Below are positions 17,721-26,963 of a stretch of 64,000 nt of DNA, one piece after another; position 1 is the first letter of the stretch; each line of letters begins with the position of its first letter. The DNA is from CAVWGP01 sp963754645 (GTDB lineage Bacteria; Pseudomonadota; Alphaproteobacteria; Bin65), in assembly GCA_963754645.1 (NCBI GenBank), contig CAVWGP010000011.1, positions 1,426,001 through 1,490,000 on the forward strand, read 5' to 3'. A program made the translations under genes and the position numbers. The notes under the pieces were generated by a model. It made no database searches and was not told the origin of the DNA. It saw only the letters and a list, made by a program, of their open reading frames with translations.

Positions 17721-19325
17721 TCAGGCTTTGGTCAGGCCGTAATACAGCGTCGAGGCGGAGCCCGGGCCGATAATCAGGCCCTTCACGTCCTTGCGGATCG
17801 CCGCCACTTCCACCTGCTGGAACAGCATGACGAACGGCGAGGTTTTCTGGTGCTCGCGCTGGATCGCCTCGTAAGTCGCCTTGCGCTTGGCGCCGTCCTT
17901 CTCGAACACGGCCGCCGCCGTCGCCTTGGTCATTTCGGGAATGGCCCAGGAATTGCGCCAGGCGAGGGTTTTCGAGCGCGCGTCGTCGGCATTGTTTTCG
18001 TTGATGGCGAAAGTTTCGGCGTTGGTGTGCGGGTCCTGATAGTCCGGGCCCCACTGGCCGATATAAATATCGTGGGTGCGGGCGCGGTATTTGGTCAGCG
18101 TCGCCCGCCCGTCGCCGGGCAGCAGTTCGAGCTTGATGCCGGCCTGCGCCCAGGTTGCCTGGATCGCCTGGGCAATGTCGGGGATCGGCGCCGTGTTGCG
18201 CACGTCCATGGTCACCGAAAAGCCGTTCGGCAGCCCGGCCTTGGCCAACAGCTCCTTGCCCTTGGCGAGATCGAATTTGTAGGGCCGGTCCTCGATCGCG
18301 CCGAGGAAACCCTTGGGCAGGAAGGTCTGATGCGGCTTGAAAGTGCCGGCGACGATGTTGCGCTCGATCGCGTCGTAATCGACCAGCCATTTCAGCGCCT
18401 CGCGCACTTCGGGCTTGGCGAGGTTGGGATTTTTCTGGTTGAGTCCGAGATAGAGGATATAGCCCTTGTCGCCGACCTGGATTTCGATCGCCGGATTGGC
18501 GCGGACCGCGGCGAGCTGGTCGCGCGTCAATTTCCGCGCCATGTCGATGTCGCCCTTTTCCAGCAGCAGGCGCTGCGAGGCGGGCTCGGGCACGTGGCGC
18601 ATGATAATGCGCCGGGTCTTGGGCGCGCCGCGGAACCAGGCCGGATTGGCTTCGAGCGTGTATTGCTCGTTGGCGCGCCAGGCGCGCAGGATGTAGGCGC
18701 CCGAGCCGGCCGAATTGCGTTTCATCCAATCGTTGCCGAAATCGCCGTCCTTGACGTTGGCCTGGACGGTTTTCGCGTCGACGATGCTGCCGATCTGCGC
18801 GGTGAGGCAGTTGAGGAAAAAGGTCGGCGCGTAGGCCTTATCGACTGTGATCGCGACGGCAAGTTCGCCCGTCGCCTTGACGCGCGCAAGAACCGTGTCC
18901 TTGTTGAGGCCGAACTGGGTCAGGATGAATCCCGGCGTCTTGTTGAGCGTGACGGCGCGCTGGAAGGAATAGACCACGTCGGCGGCGGTGAGCGGATTGC
19001 CCGAGTGGAACTTGATGCCCGGCTTCAACTGGAACGTGTAGGTCATGCCGTCGGGCGAAATCGTCCAGCTTTGCGCCAGCTCGCCGTGCATTTTCGAGGG
19101 ATCGGCGAAATCGAAGCCGACGAGCTTGTCGTAGACATTGCCGGTCACCTCGCCGCCGGAAAATTCGAACGTCTCGGCCGGATCGAGCGAGATGATGTCG
19201 TCGATCTGCGAGGCCATGACGACCGTGTCGCGCGGCGTTTGCGCGTGGGCGCGGGTCGCGGCGGCGAGCGGGGCGGCGGCCAGGGCGGCGGCCGAGGTCA
19301 GCATGAGTTCGCGTCGTGATTGCAT
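17721..19325 (-). CDS. ABC transporter substrate-binding protein, family 5
   Basis: 534 residues, the usual size of a DppA/OppA-type (SBP_bac_5) binding protein. Residues 1-28 form a signal peptide with an Arg-rich n-region and an AHA cleavage site. Family landmarks include the SLDPAETFEFSGGEVTGNVY start of domain I, TYTFQLKPGIKFHSGNPLTA and GSGAYILRAW. It is intact and is the first gene of the minus-strand transporter operon. The substrate (peptide, opine, glycoside or other) cannot be told from sequence. Confidence 0.9.
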   Translation of the reverse strand: MQSRRELMLTSAAALAAAPLAAATRAHAQTPRDTVVMASQIDDIISLDPAETFEFSGGEVTGNVYDKLVGFDFADPSKMHGELAQSWTISPDGMTYTFQLKPGIKFHSGNPLTAADVVYSFQRAVTLNKTPGFILTQFGLNKDTVLARVKATGELAVAITVDKAYAPTFFLNCLTAQIGSIVDAKTVQANVKDGDFGNDWMKRNSAGSGAYILRAWRANEQYTLEANPAWFRGAPKTRRIIMRHVPEPASQRLLLEKGDIDMARKLTRDQLAAVRANPAIEIQVGDKGYILYLGLNQKNPNLAKPEVREALKWLVDYDAIERNIVAGTFKPHQTFLPKGFLGAIEDRPYKFDLAKGKELLAKAGLPNGFSVTMDVRNTAPIPDIAQAIQATWAQAGIKLELLPGDGRATLTKYRARTHDIYIGQWGPDYQDPHTNAETFAINENNADDARSKTLAWRNSWAIPEMTKATAAAVFEKDGAKRKATYEAIQREHQKTSPFVMLFQQVEVAAIRKDVKGLIIGPGSASTLYYGLTKA

Positions 19326-19508
19326 GGTGTTGCCTCCAAGAGATGGTGACGCGCGGTGCGTTGCCGCCGTCGGTTGCCGCGACTATTCCCCCGAATTGGC
19401 GGCAAGTAAAGGCGAAGCCGCCGGCGCGAAAATCCGCTCGGCGGGGTAACGCGCGGCGCCGGCTTGCCGTACATTGAGGACAAAGCCATAGCGCATGAGG
19501 TTTATCGG

Positions 19509-19931
19509 ATGATTCGATCGGGCGTTTTCGCCGCGACCCTGACGCTCTTGGCCGGCGCCGTTGCCGCCCAAGGCACCGATTTCCGCACCGCGTCGCGCAT
19601 CGTGTGCACGCCCGAGCGCGTGACCGAATGCAAGGCGGCCGGCGACTGCAAGGTCACACCGGCGAACGCGCGCGACAAGCTGGAAGTCCTGACCGTGGAT
19701 TTCCGCAGCAAGGACGTGTTGCTGCGCGACCAGGGCAAGGACAAGAAGTTCGCCGTCGTCGACAGCGATACGGTCGAAGGCGATGTGCGGCGCGTCACGA
19801 TCCGCCAGGGCGGCGCCGATGGCCAAAAGCGGAATTTCACCTTGGACCGGTCGGGCACATTGACCTTTACCGAGCAGGACGGACGGCTGAAATCGGAAGC
19901 CCTCTGCAAGGCCGGGCCCGGCACTGGTTGA
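19509..19931 (+). CDS. Secreted Cys-motif family protein
   Basis: 140 residues from the ATG at 19509. The signal peptide is ~20 residues (VFAATLTLLAGAVAAQ). The family signature follows: IVCTPERVTECKAAGDCKVT, a TVDFRSKDV strand, and a C-terminal cysteine in SEALCKAG. It is a paralogue of 13007 and 20095. It is divergent from the ABC binding-protein gene, with 183 bases between that could carry both promoters. Confidence 0.75.
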   Translation: MIRSGVFAATLTLLAGAVAAQGTDFRTASRIVCTPERVTECKAAGDCKVTPANARDKLEVLTVDFRSKDVLLRDQGKDKKFAVVDSDTVEGDVRRVTIRQGGADGQKRNFTLDRSGTLTFTEQDGRLKSEALCKAGPGTG

Positions 19932-20094
19932 GGTGCGGTCGGTTTCGAGCGGCCTTCGTAGGGGCCTGAACCAGATCTATGCGGGTGGCAATTGGCCATT
20001 GTCGCGGAACCGGCGACCGGTCACCTCGCGGGTGTGGTGCTATTTCAGGTTCCGCCGTAACATCACGCCCTTCGGCATGAAAACGGGGCCGGTC

Positions 20095-20892
20095 ATGCGT
20101 TGGCGAATATTCTCGGCATTGGCGATCCTTGCGCTGACGGCGGCGGCGGCGCCCGCCAGGGCCCAAGGCGTCGATTTTCTTAATGCCGAGAAAATCACGT
20201 GCCGGCCGGAGCGCGTGACGCGCTGCGATCGAAACGGCGGGTGCCGGGTGATCGAGGCGACCGAAGCAGACAAGAATGAAGCGTTGGTTGTCGATTTTGC
20301 CGCGCGAACATTCGTGGTTCAGCGCGGCGATAAGGCGCGACCGGTGGGCGACATCACCGAAGACAAAATGGTGGACGGAGAGCGCCGGTTTATCATCGCC
20401 TGGACGCGACCGTCGGACCAGGGTTCGCGCGTCGGCAGAATGGTGCTTACGCGAAACGGCAAGCTCAGCGGCACGAATACCGAGGGCGGCAACAGCTTCG
20501 AGGCGACCTGCGAGTCGGTGCCGCCAACGCGCGCCGACGATGCCGATTTCTTTACAATCGACCGAATCGTCTGCAGGCCTGACAGCGTCACGCGCTGCGA
20601 CGCGAAAAACGAATGCACCACCCGGGCGGCGACGGAGGCAGACCGAAACCGGCCCGTCACGATCGACTTCGCCGCCAAGCGAGCCCTGTCGGCGCTCGGC
20701 GACGATACGACGCGCGCCTATGTTTTGGCCGACGAGCGCATCGCCGGCACTGTGCGGCGCTTTACGCTGGCCCGGGAGCGCACACCGGAACGTGTCTATG
20801 GCGTCTTCGAGCTGACCCGAAGCGGAATCTTGCGCGGATTTGACAACGCCGGACGCCGTCGATTTGAAGCGACCTGCAGCAAGGCTCCGTAG
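20095..20892 (+). CDS. Secreted tandem Cys-motif protein (two domains)
   Basis: 265 residues from the ATG at 20095; an ATG 18 bases upstream (20077) is the alternative. After a signal peptide ending ARAQ, two copies of the ~115-residue domain follow. Copy 1 has ITCRPERVTRCDRNGGC and ends SFEATCESV; copy 2 has IVCRPDSVTRCDAKNEC and ends RFEATCSKAP. Each domain has four cysteines. This is a gene-internal duplication of the single-domain form at 13007 and 19509. Likely periplasmic; function unknown. Confidence 0.75.
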   Translation: MRWRIFSALAILALTAAAAPARAQGVDFLNAEKITCRPERVTRCDRNGGCRVIEATEADKNEALVVDFAARTFVVQRGDKARPVGDITEDKMVDGERRFIIAWTRPSDQGSRVGRMVLTRNGKLSGTNTEGGNSFEATCESVPPTRADDADFFTIDRIVCRPDSVTRCDAKNECTTRAATEADRNRPVTIDFAAKRALSALGDDTTRAYVLADERIAGTVRRFTLARERTPERVYGVFELTRSGILRGFDNAGRRRFEATCSKAP

Positions 20893-21030
20893 ATAATTTG
20901 ACGTATTGCCAATGACTTAGTGCTTGTCTCCTTCGCGTCCGGGGCACACCATGCGTGTCGCCCTCTTGCATTTTGCGGTGCAATAAGGTTGGTCTTGGCC
21001 GATCAGCGGCCGGTTGCCGCGGCTTCCTTC

Positions 21031-21810
21031 ATGCCTTTCGTCCAAGCCGGCGGGCACCGCCTCGAATATGAAACGATCGGTCTCGGCGCCGCCGATGCGC
21101 CGGCGATCGTCATGCTGCATGAGGGCCTCGGCTCGGTTGCGTTGTGGCGCGATTTTCCCGGGGCGGTGAACGAGGCGACGGGCCTGCGCGTGCTCGTCTA
21201 CAGCCGCTGGGGCTACGGCAAGTCCGAGCCGATCACGACCTTCCCGCACGGCACCGACTACATGCATCGCGAAGCGCTCGAGGCGTTGCCCGACCTGCTG
21301 CGCAAGCTCGGCATCGCCAAGCCGATCCTGTTCGGCCACAGCGACGGCGGCTCGATCGCGCTGCTTTATGCCGCGCGCCACATCGCGCCCGAACCGCTTG
21401 CCGTCATCGCCATGGCGCCCCATGTTTTCGTCGAGCGCGTTTCGACGATCAGCATCGCCAAGGCGCGCGTCGCTTACGAGGAAACCGATCTGCGCAGCAA
21501 GCTCGCCAAGTTCCACGACGATGTCGACAGCGCCTTCTATGGCTGGAACACGGCCTGGCTGCTGCCGGCCTTCGCCGATTGGAACATCGAAACGGAAATC
21601 GCCGATATCCGCTGCCCGATCCTGGTCATCCAGGGCGAGGGCGACGAATACGGCACGCCCAAGCAGCTCGAATCGATCAAGACGCATTCCGGCGGCAAGG
21701 CCGAGCTTGCGCTGCTGCCCAATTGCGGCCACTCGCCGCACCGCGACCAGCGCGAAGCCACGCTCGCCGCCATCAAGCGCCACCTCGCGCGCATAAGGGT
21801 TTCGGCATGA
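21031..21810 (+). CDS. Alpha/beta hydrolase
   Basis: 259 residues from the ATG at 21031. Alpha/beta-hydrolase fold: oxyanion region MLHEGLGSVALWRDFP, nucleophile elbow FGHSDGGSIAL, acid QGEGDEYG, and catalytic histidine NCGHSPHRDQ. No signal peptide, so cytoplasmic. Similar small hydrolases often accompany aromatic-CoA gene clusters, where a thioesterase or ring-fission hydrolase role is suspected; that is inference here. Confidence 0.85.
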   Translation: MPFVQAGGHRLEYETIGLGAADAPAIVMLHEGLGSVALWRDFPGAVNEATGLRVLVYSRWGYGKSEPITTFPHGTDYMHREALEALPDLLRKLGIAKPILFGHSDGGSIALLYAARHIAPEPLAVIAMAPHVFVERVSTISIAKARVAYEETDLRSKLAKFHDDVDSAFYGWNTAWLLPAFADWNIETEIADIRCPILVIQGEGDEYGTPKQLESIKTHSGGKAELALLPNCGHSPHRDQREATLAAIKRHLARIRVSA

Positions 21811-21886
21811 GGCGGCGTTGAGCGGCAAGCTGCAAGGCGCGAGTCGCGGCCATTTTCCCGGCGCCGATCCTATGGGATAACGATTG

Positions 21887-22102
21887 ATGACCAGATTGCT
21901 CGAATGCGCCATCGCCGAAGCCAAGAAACTCGCGCCCGATCGCCAGGACGATGTGGCATTGACGCTGCTACCCCTGATCGAAGCCGAGGCCGCGCCGCGC
22001 CTGACGGAGGCACAAGCGGCCGAAGTCGGCAGATCGATATCGGCACGCGATTTTCTGTCGGACGATGAGGCCCAGACCCTCTACCGGAAATATGGCCTTT
22101 GA
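21887..22102 (+). CDS. ParD-like small antitoxin
   Basis: 71 residues, acidic and helical (MTRLLECAIAEAKKL start; RSISARDFLSDDEAQTLYRK end). The size, composition and immediate overlap with a ParE-like reading frame fit the antitoxins of RelE/ParE modules. Its TGA overlaps the TTG start of the toxin remnant. The open frame is intact. The family assignment rests mostly on context. Confidence 0.6.
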   Translation: MTRLLECAIAEAKKLAPDRQDDVALTLLPLIEAEAAPRLTEAQAAEVGRSISARDFLSDDEAQTLYRKYGL

Positions 22103-22200
22103 AGCGTGTCTGGTCGAAAGCCGCGAGGCAACATCTCGATGAAATCTACGCCTAGATTGCGCGCGACAACGCAAGCGCCGCGCAACGCCGAGGCATCGGC
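22099..22200 (+). pseudogene. ParE-like toxin, N-terminal remnant with stop codon
   Basis: TTG at 22099 opens MKRVWSKAARQHLDEIYA, then TAG at 22153-22155, then IARDNASAAQRRGIG. ParE toxins have EIYxYIARDN here, so the stop replaces a Tyr codon by one base. Only 34 codons of a normal ~95 are present, because the frame runs straight into the ATG of the next gene. Both a nonsense change and a 3' truncation have occurred. Confidence 0.75.
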
Positions 22201-23256
22201 ATGAACGCGCTCGTGTTCCCGTTTCACGAGATCGGCGACGGCCTGCCGCCGCCGGGCACTACCATGGAAATGGCGCCCGGCGTGCATTGGCTGCGCATGC
22301 CGCTGCCCTATCAGCTCAACCACATCAATCTCTGGCTGCTCAAGGACGGCGACGGCTGGGTCGTCGTCGATACCGGCCTCAACAGCGAGGAGACCAAGCA
22401 ACTCTGGCAGACGATTTTCGCGAGCAAGGGCATCGCCATCGGCGGCGCGGCCGGCGCGCCGGTCAAGCGCCTCATCTGCACGCATTTCCATCCCGATCAC
22501 ATGGGCCTGGCCGGCTGGCTCGCGCAGGAACTTGGCGCCGAACTATGGACGACGCTGGCCGAGTGGACCTTCGGCCGCATGGTGTGGTCCGACGCGGCCG
22601 GCGACGGGCAGAAAGAATTCGCCCGGCATTATTCGCGCCACGGCCTCGATGCCGAGCGCACCGAGAAAGTTTTCGCGCGCGGCAATGGCTATCGCATGGT
22701 GGTCGGCGAGCCGCCGAAATCCTTCCGCCGCATCCGTGGCGGCGACACGCTGACGATCGACGGCCGCGAATGGGAGGTCGTCATCGGCCTCGGCCACGCG
22801 CCCGAACACGCCTGCCTCTATTGCCCGGCGCTGAAAGTGCTGATCGCCGGCGACCAGATTCTGCCCAAGATCACGCCCAATGTCGGCGTCTGGGCGACCG
22901 AGCCTCTCGCCGATCCCTTGCACGACTATCTCGATTCGCTGCTGCGCTTCCAGAGGCTGCGCGAGGATACGCTGGTGCTGCCCTCGCACGGCTTTCCCTT
23001 TCTCGGCCTGCATCTCCGGCTGGAGCAGCTCGCGGCGCACCACGAATCGCGCTTCGCCCGCCTGCGCGGCGTGCTCGACGGCACCGGCCGGACCGCGGTC
23101 GATCTCGTGCCGGTGCTGTTTTCGCGCGAACTCGACATCATGCAGATCGGCTTCGCCATCGGCGAAACCATCGCGCATCTCCATTGCATGCTGGGGCGCG
23201 GCGAAGCCCAGCGCGACATTGGCGCCGACGGCGTGGTGCGGTTCACGGCGGGGTAG
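22201..23256 (+). CDS. Metallo-beta-lactamase-fold hydrolase
   Basis: 351 residues. The zinc motif THFHPDHMG has H95, H97, D99 and H100. Further ligands are the His of GLGHAPEHA, the Asp of IAGDQILP and the His of LPSHGFPF. The C-terminal ~80 residues match the extra domain of glyoxalase-II-like hydrolases that act on thioesters. No signal peptide. It could be a CoA or glutathione thioester hydrolase linked to aromatic catabolism; the substrate is not evident. It begins where the ParE remnant is cut off. Confidence 0.85.
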   Translation: MNALVFPFHEIGDGLPPPGTTMEMAPGVHWLRMPLPYQLNHINLWLLKDGDGWVVVDTGLNSEETKQLWQTIFASKGIAIGGAAGAPVKRLICTHFHPDHMGLAGWLAQELGAELWTTLAEWTFGRMVWSDAAGDGQKEFARHYSRHGLDAERTEKVFARGNGYRMVVGEPPKSFRRIRGGDTLTIDGREWEVVIGLGHAPEHACLYCPALKVLIAGDQILPKITPNVGVWATEPLADPLHDYLDSLLRFQRLREDTLVLPSHGFPFLGLHLRLEQLAAHHESRFARLRGVLDGTGRTAVDLVPVLFSRELDIMQIGFAIGETIAHLHCMLGRGEAQRDIGADGVVRFTAG

Positions 23257-23321
23257 GCGGACGTCAGTGACGTCAAGCTGCTGTACCGGCAGTTGCGGAC
23301 CAATCCAATTGCTTCTTAAGT

Positions 23322-23520
23322 CGTCATCCCGACCCCTCGACGTCCGCCGCCTTCGGCGGCGGCTCGCTCGGGGCAGCGCCAAAGGCGCGCAGCGGCGGAT
23401 CGCATAGCGATCCGCGGGACCGCGTCCGGACTGGCGACGGCGCGCGTGAGCGCACCGCGCTCGTTTTCCCGAGGTCCTTCGACGTCCACCGCCTTAGGCG
23501 GTGGCTCGCTCAGGATGACG
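23322..23520. repeat. Two copies of an interspersed palindromic repeat
   Basis: Copies at about 23322-23380 and 23471-23520 share the form (GAGGTCC)TTCGACGTCC, a GCCGCC...GGCGGC hairpin, then GGCTCGCTCAGGATGACG. A third copy is at 54818-54867. The copies differ mainly in the hairpin tip (compensated in both arms), typical of REP-like elements. The stretch between the two copies is GC-rich palindromic sequence without a gene. Confidence 0.65.
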
Positions 23521-23545
23521 AACCAAATATCGTAATCGCGGGTTC

Positions 23546-23724
23546 TATTTCACGATCGACGCCGACCCTGGCGCCGCGCTGGCGTGGGCGAGGCCGTTTT
23601 CGATCTTGAGGCGCGAGGCCGCGATCGGGTCGAGCTGCGGAATGTATTCGAGCCACAGCGCATTGGGCACGGCGCAGACCAGGCCGATATGCAGGTCCAT
23701 CAGGAATAGCGGGCAAATCGCGCC
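23546..23724 (-). pseudogene. Fragment of the enolase-family gene at 31144
   Basis: Apart from a missing piece of roughly 60 bases near its end, this is almost identical to the 3' end of the dehydratase gene 7.6 kb away. It encodes HIGLVCAVPNALWLEYIPQL and IAASRLKIENGLAHASAAPG, then a shortened tail ending VK and a stop. Homology ends abruptly near 23724. It lies in the same orientation as the full gene. The ~280 bases from here to hyfB contain no gene I can recognise. Confidence 0.85.
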
Positions 23725-24003
23725 GCTTTCGCCGATCGGCGGCGTGCCCGGCATGGCGGTCCGGGCGCGAATTCTGCATCTTGCCCCGCGCGCGCGTTGC
23801 GCGGAATATCGCCGTTCAGCGCAACGAACATGATACACGCGCCGCGAATGGCGCCTATAACATCGACGCGGACAGAAACGAAGCCGGCGACATGAACACC
23901 GCGATACCGTCGTGCACCACGCGCGCCAAGCTTGCCATTGACCGGCGTCGACCGGCCCGGAGGCGCGGCGAAAGCGCGGCGCCGGGCGAAGCGCGAGGCT
24001 GCC

Positions 24004-26016
24004 TTGGCGCCGATTGAACTCGCCTTGTTGTCGATTGCGGCGATGCTGGCAACGGCGATCGTCGCGATCGGGGTGCATCGGTTCGACGCCGGGCGGGCAA
24101 TCGTTTACGGCGGCGTGAGTGCCGCCAATCTCGCCTTGCTCGCGATCGGCTCGAGGTTCCTGCTCGGCGCCGCCGCACCCGAGTCGGCCACCTTGCCGCT
24201 CGGCTTGCCCTGGCTCGGCGCCAATTTCCGGCTCGACGCGATCTCGGCGTTCTTCCTTGTCGTCGCGAATCTCGGCGGCTTGGCGGCGAGCATCTACGGA
24301 ACGGGCCATGGCCGCCGCGAGTCAGAGCCGGGCCGCGTCTTGCCCTTTTACGCCGCCTTCGTGGCCGGCATGAATCTGGTGATCCTGGCCAACGACGCGT
24401 TCGCCTTCCTGTTGTCGTGGGAATTCATGTCGTTGTCGTCGTGGGCCTTGGTGCTCGCGCACCACCGCGCGCGCGCCAATACCTATGCCGGATACGTCTA
24501 TATCGTGATGGCGAGCTTCGGCACGCTTGCGTTGCTGCTCGCCTTCGGTCTCCTCGCCGGCGCCAACGGCGACTATGCCTTCGACGCGATCCGCGGCGCA
24601 ACGCGCACGCCGTTGCTGAATGCCATGGTCTTGGCCCTGGTCCTGGTCGGCGCCGGTTCGAAGGCCGGGCTGGTGCCGGTTCATGCCTGGCTGCCGCTCG
24701 CCCATCCGGCGGCACCGAGCCACGTCTCGGCGCTGATGAGCGGCGTCATGACCAAGGTCGCGGTCTACGGTTTCATCCGCATCGTCTTCGACCTGCTGGG
24801 CCCGCCCGATTGGTGGTGGAGCATCGTCGTGCTGACTTTGGCGGGCGTCACCACGGTGCTCGGCGTTCTCTACGCGCTGATGGAGCACGATCTGAAGCGC
24901 CTGCTCGCCTATCACACGGTCGAGAACATCGGCATCATCTTCATCGGTCTCGGGCTGGCGCTGGCGTTCCGCGCCAGCGCGATGCCGTTGGCCGCGGCGC
25001 TGGCGCTGACCGCGGCGCTGTTCCACGTCCTCAACCATATGTTGTTCAAGAGCCTGCTGTTCTTCGGCGCCGGCGCCGTGCTGGCCGCGACCGGCGAGCG
25101 CGACATGGAGCGCCTCGGCGGCCTCATTCACCGCATGCCCAAGACGGCGTTGACCTTCCTGATCGGCTGCGCGGCGATTTCGGCGCTGCCGCCCTTGAAC
25201 GGATTTGCCTCGGAATGGCTCACCTTCCAAGCGATCCTGATGAGCCCGCAACTGCCGCAATGGGTCCTGAAGTTCCTTGTCCCCGCGGTCGGCGCGATGC
25301 TGGCGCTCTCGGCGGCGCTGGCGGCGACTTGCTTCGTCAAGGCCTTCGGCATCACCTTTCTCGGCCGGCCGAGGAGCCCGGCGGCGGCCGCGGCCCGCGA
25401 GGTCGACCGCTGGTCGCTCGGCGCCATGGCCGCCCTCGCCGCGCTCTGCGTGCTATTCGGAATACTGCCCGGCCTCGTCATCGACGCGTTGTCGCCGGCG
25501 GTGCAAGCGCTGGCCGGCGCGCGCATGCCGGTGCAGGCCGAGGTCCGGTGGTGGTCGATCGTGCCGATCGCGGAGAGCCGAAGCTCGTATAACGGGCTGC
25601 TCGTCTTCCTGTTCTGCGCGCTAGCGGGCGGATTTGCCGCTGTCCTCATCCATCGGCTGGCCTCGCGCCGGCTGCGGCGCGCGCCGGCTTGGGATTGCGG
25701 CTTCCCGGATCCGAGCCCGGCGACGCAATACACGGCCAGCAGCTTCGCCCAGCCGATCCGGCGCGTGTTCGGCTCTCATGTGTTCGCCGCGCACGATGCG
25801 GTCGATATGCCGGCGCCCGGCGACATGCGCCCGGCGAAGTTCGAGGCGCGCCTGCGCGATTTGATCTGGGACTGGCTATACGCGCCGGTCGCCGTTGCCG
25901 TCGAGGACGTCGCGCGGCGGCTCAACTGGCTGCAGTTCCTGACCATCCGCCGCTACCTCACGCTGGTGTTCTTCTCGCTCATCATCCTGCTCGCGGTGCT
26001 GGCGATATGGCGATAA
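24004..26016 (+). CDS. hyfB: HyfB-like proton-pump subunit (Ehr-type complex)
   Basis: 670 residues from a TTG at 24004; a TTG at 23932 would add a non-typical Arg-rich extension. It is a NuoL/MrpA-type antiporter-like membrane subunit with ~14-16 helices. Conserved features are the Lys in GAGSKAGLVPVHAWLPLAHP, the Glu of LSWEFMSLSSW, and a C-terminal tail GFPDPSPATQYTASSFAQPI typical of HyfB/HycC. It starts a six-gene operon in hydrogenase-4 order. It probably couples electron transfer to ion movement. Confidence 0.85.
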   Translation: MAPIELALLSIAAMLATAIVAIGVHRFDAGRAIVYGGVSAANLALLAIGSRFLLGAAAPESATLPLGLPWLGANFRLDAISAFFLVVANLGGLAASIYGTGHGRRESEPGRVLPFYAAFVAGMNLVILANDAFAFLLSWEFMSLSSWALVLAHHRARANTYAGYVYIVMASFGTLALLLAFGLLAGANGDYAFDAIRGATRTPLLNAMVLALVLVGAGSKAGLVPVHAWLPLAHPAAPSHVSALMSGVMTKVAVYGFIRIVFDLLGPPDWWWSIVVLTLAGVTTVLGVLYALMEHDLKRLLAYHTVENIGIIFIGLGLALAFRASAMPLAAALALTAALFHVLNHMLFKSLLFFGAGAVLAATGERDMERLGGLIHRMPKTALTFLIGCAAISALPPLNGFASEWLTFQAILMSPQLPQWVLKFLVPAVGAMLALSAALAATCFVKAFGITFLGRPRSPAAAAAREVDRWSLGAMAALAALCVLFGILPGLVIDALSPAVQALAGARMPVQAEVRWWSIVPIAESRSSYNGLLVFLFCALAGGFAAVLIHRLASRRLRRAPAWDCGFPDPSPATQYTASSFAQPIRRVFGSHVFAAHDAVDMPAPGDMRPAKFEARLRDLIWDWLYAPVAVAVEDVARRLNWLQFLTIRRYLTLVFFSLIILLAVLAIWR

Positions 26017-26963
26017 TCGTCGAGCTGCTGGTGCAAGGCCTGCAGATGGCGCTGGTGTTGCTGGTGGCGCCGCTGCTGACCGGTTTCGTGCGCAAGGTGA
26101 AAGCACGGGCGATCGGAAAGCGCGGACCGCCCGTTCTCCAGCCCTACCGCGAGTTGCTTCGGCTGGTTCGCAAGGAGGCGGTCGTCGCCGACAGCGCGTC
26201 GTGGCTGTTTCGCGCGGCGCCCTATTTGGTCTTCGCGGGAACTTGGGTTGCGGCGGCGCTGGTGCCGACCTTCGCCACCGGCCTGACATTCAGCGGGAGC
26301 GCCGATTTTATCGCCATCATCGCGCTGCTCGGCAGCGCGCGGTTCTTTCTCGCGCTCGCCGCGCTCAACGTCGGGACCAGCTTTGGCGGCATCGGCTCGA
26401 GCCGCGAAATGATGATCGCCTCGCTCGCCGAGCCGGCGATGATCATGGTCGTTTTCGTCGTCGCCCTGGTCGCCGGCTCGACCCAGCTCTCCTCGGTCGC
26501 GGAATACATGCGCGGCGGCGAGGTCGGCTTGCGCGTGTCGCTCGGCCTGGCGCTGGTCGCCATGCTGATGGTCGCCATCGCGGAAAACGGCCGCATTCCG
26601 ATCGACAACCCGGCGACGCATCTCGAGCTCACCATGGTGCACGAAGCCATGGTGCTGGAATATTCGGGCCGCCACCTCGCCATGATCGAGTTCGCGGCGT
26701 CGCTCAAGCTGGTGCTGTATGTCTCGCTCGCCGCCTGCGTCTTCGTGCCCTGGGGGATGGCGCCCGCGGGCGCCGGTTTCGGCGCCCACGCTCTCGGTTT
26801 CGCGACTTACCTGGCAAAGCTTTTCGCCGGCGGGATCTTGCTGGCGCTGTTCGAGACCGTGATCGCCAAGATGCGGGTTTTCCGCTATGCCGATTTTCTC
26901 GGCGCGGCGCTGATGCTCGGCCTGCTCGGAACCCTCCTGGTCTTCGTCTCGAAGAGCATGTGA
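26007..26963 (+). CDS. hyfC: HyfC-like membrane subunit (NuoH family)
   Basis: 318 residues, starting 10 bases inside the end of hyfB. NuoH/HycD family: GPPVLQPYRELLRLVRKEAV after the first helix, the acidic loop AENGRIPIDNPATHLELTMV and HEAMVLEYSGR. This subunit joins the membrane arm to the soluble arm and lines the quinone-like cavity in relatives. About eight transmembrane helices. It is coupled to hyfE by TGATG. Confidence 0.9.
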   Translation: MAIIVELLVQGLQMALVLLVAPLLTGFVRKVKARAIGKRGPPVLQPYRELLRLVRKEAVVADSASWLFRAAPYLVFAGTWVAAALVPTFATGLTFSGSADFIAIIALLGSARFFLALAALNVGTSFGGIGSSREMMIASLAEPAMIMVVFVVALVAGSTQLSSVAEYMRGGEVGLRVSLGLALVAMLMVAIAENGRIPIDNPATHLELTMVHEAMVLEYSGRHLAMIEFAASLKLVLYVSLAACVFVPWGMAPAGAGFGAHALGFATYLAKLFAGGILLALFETVIAKMRVFRYADFLGAALMLGLLGTLLVFVSKSM

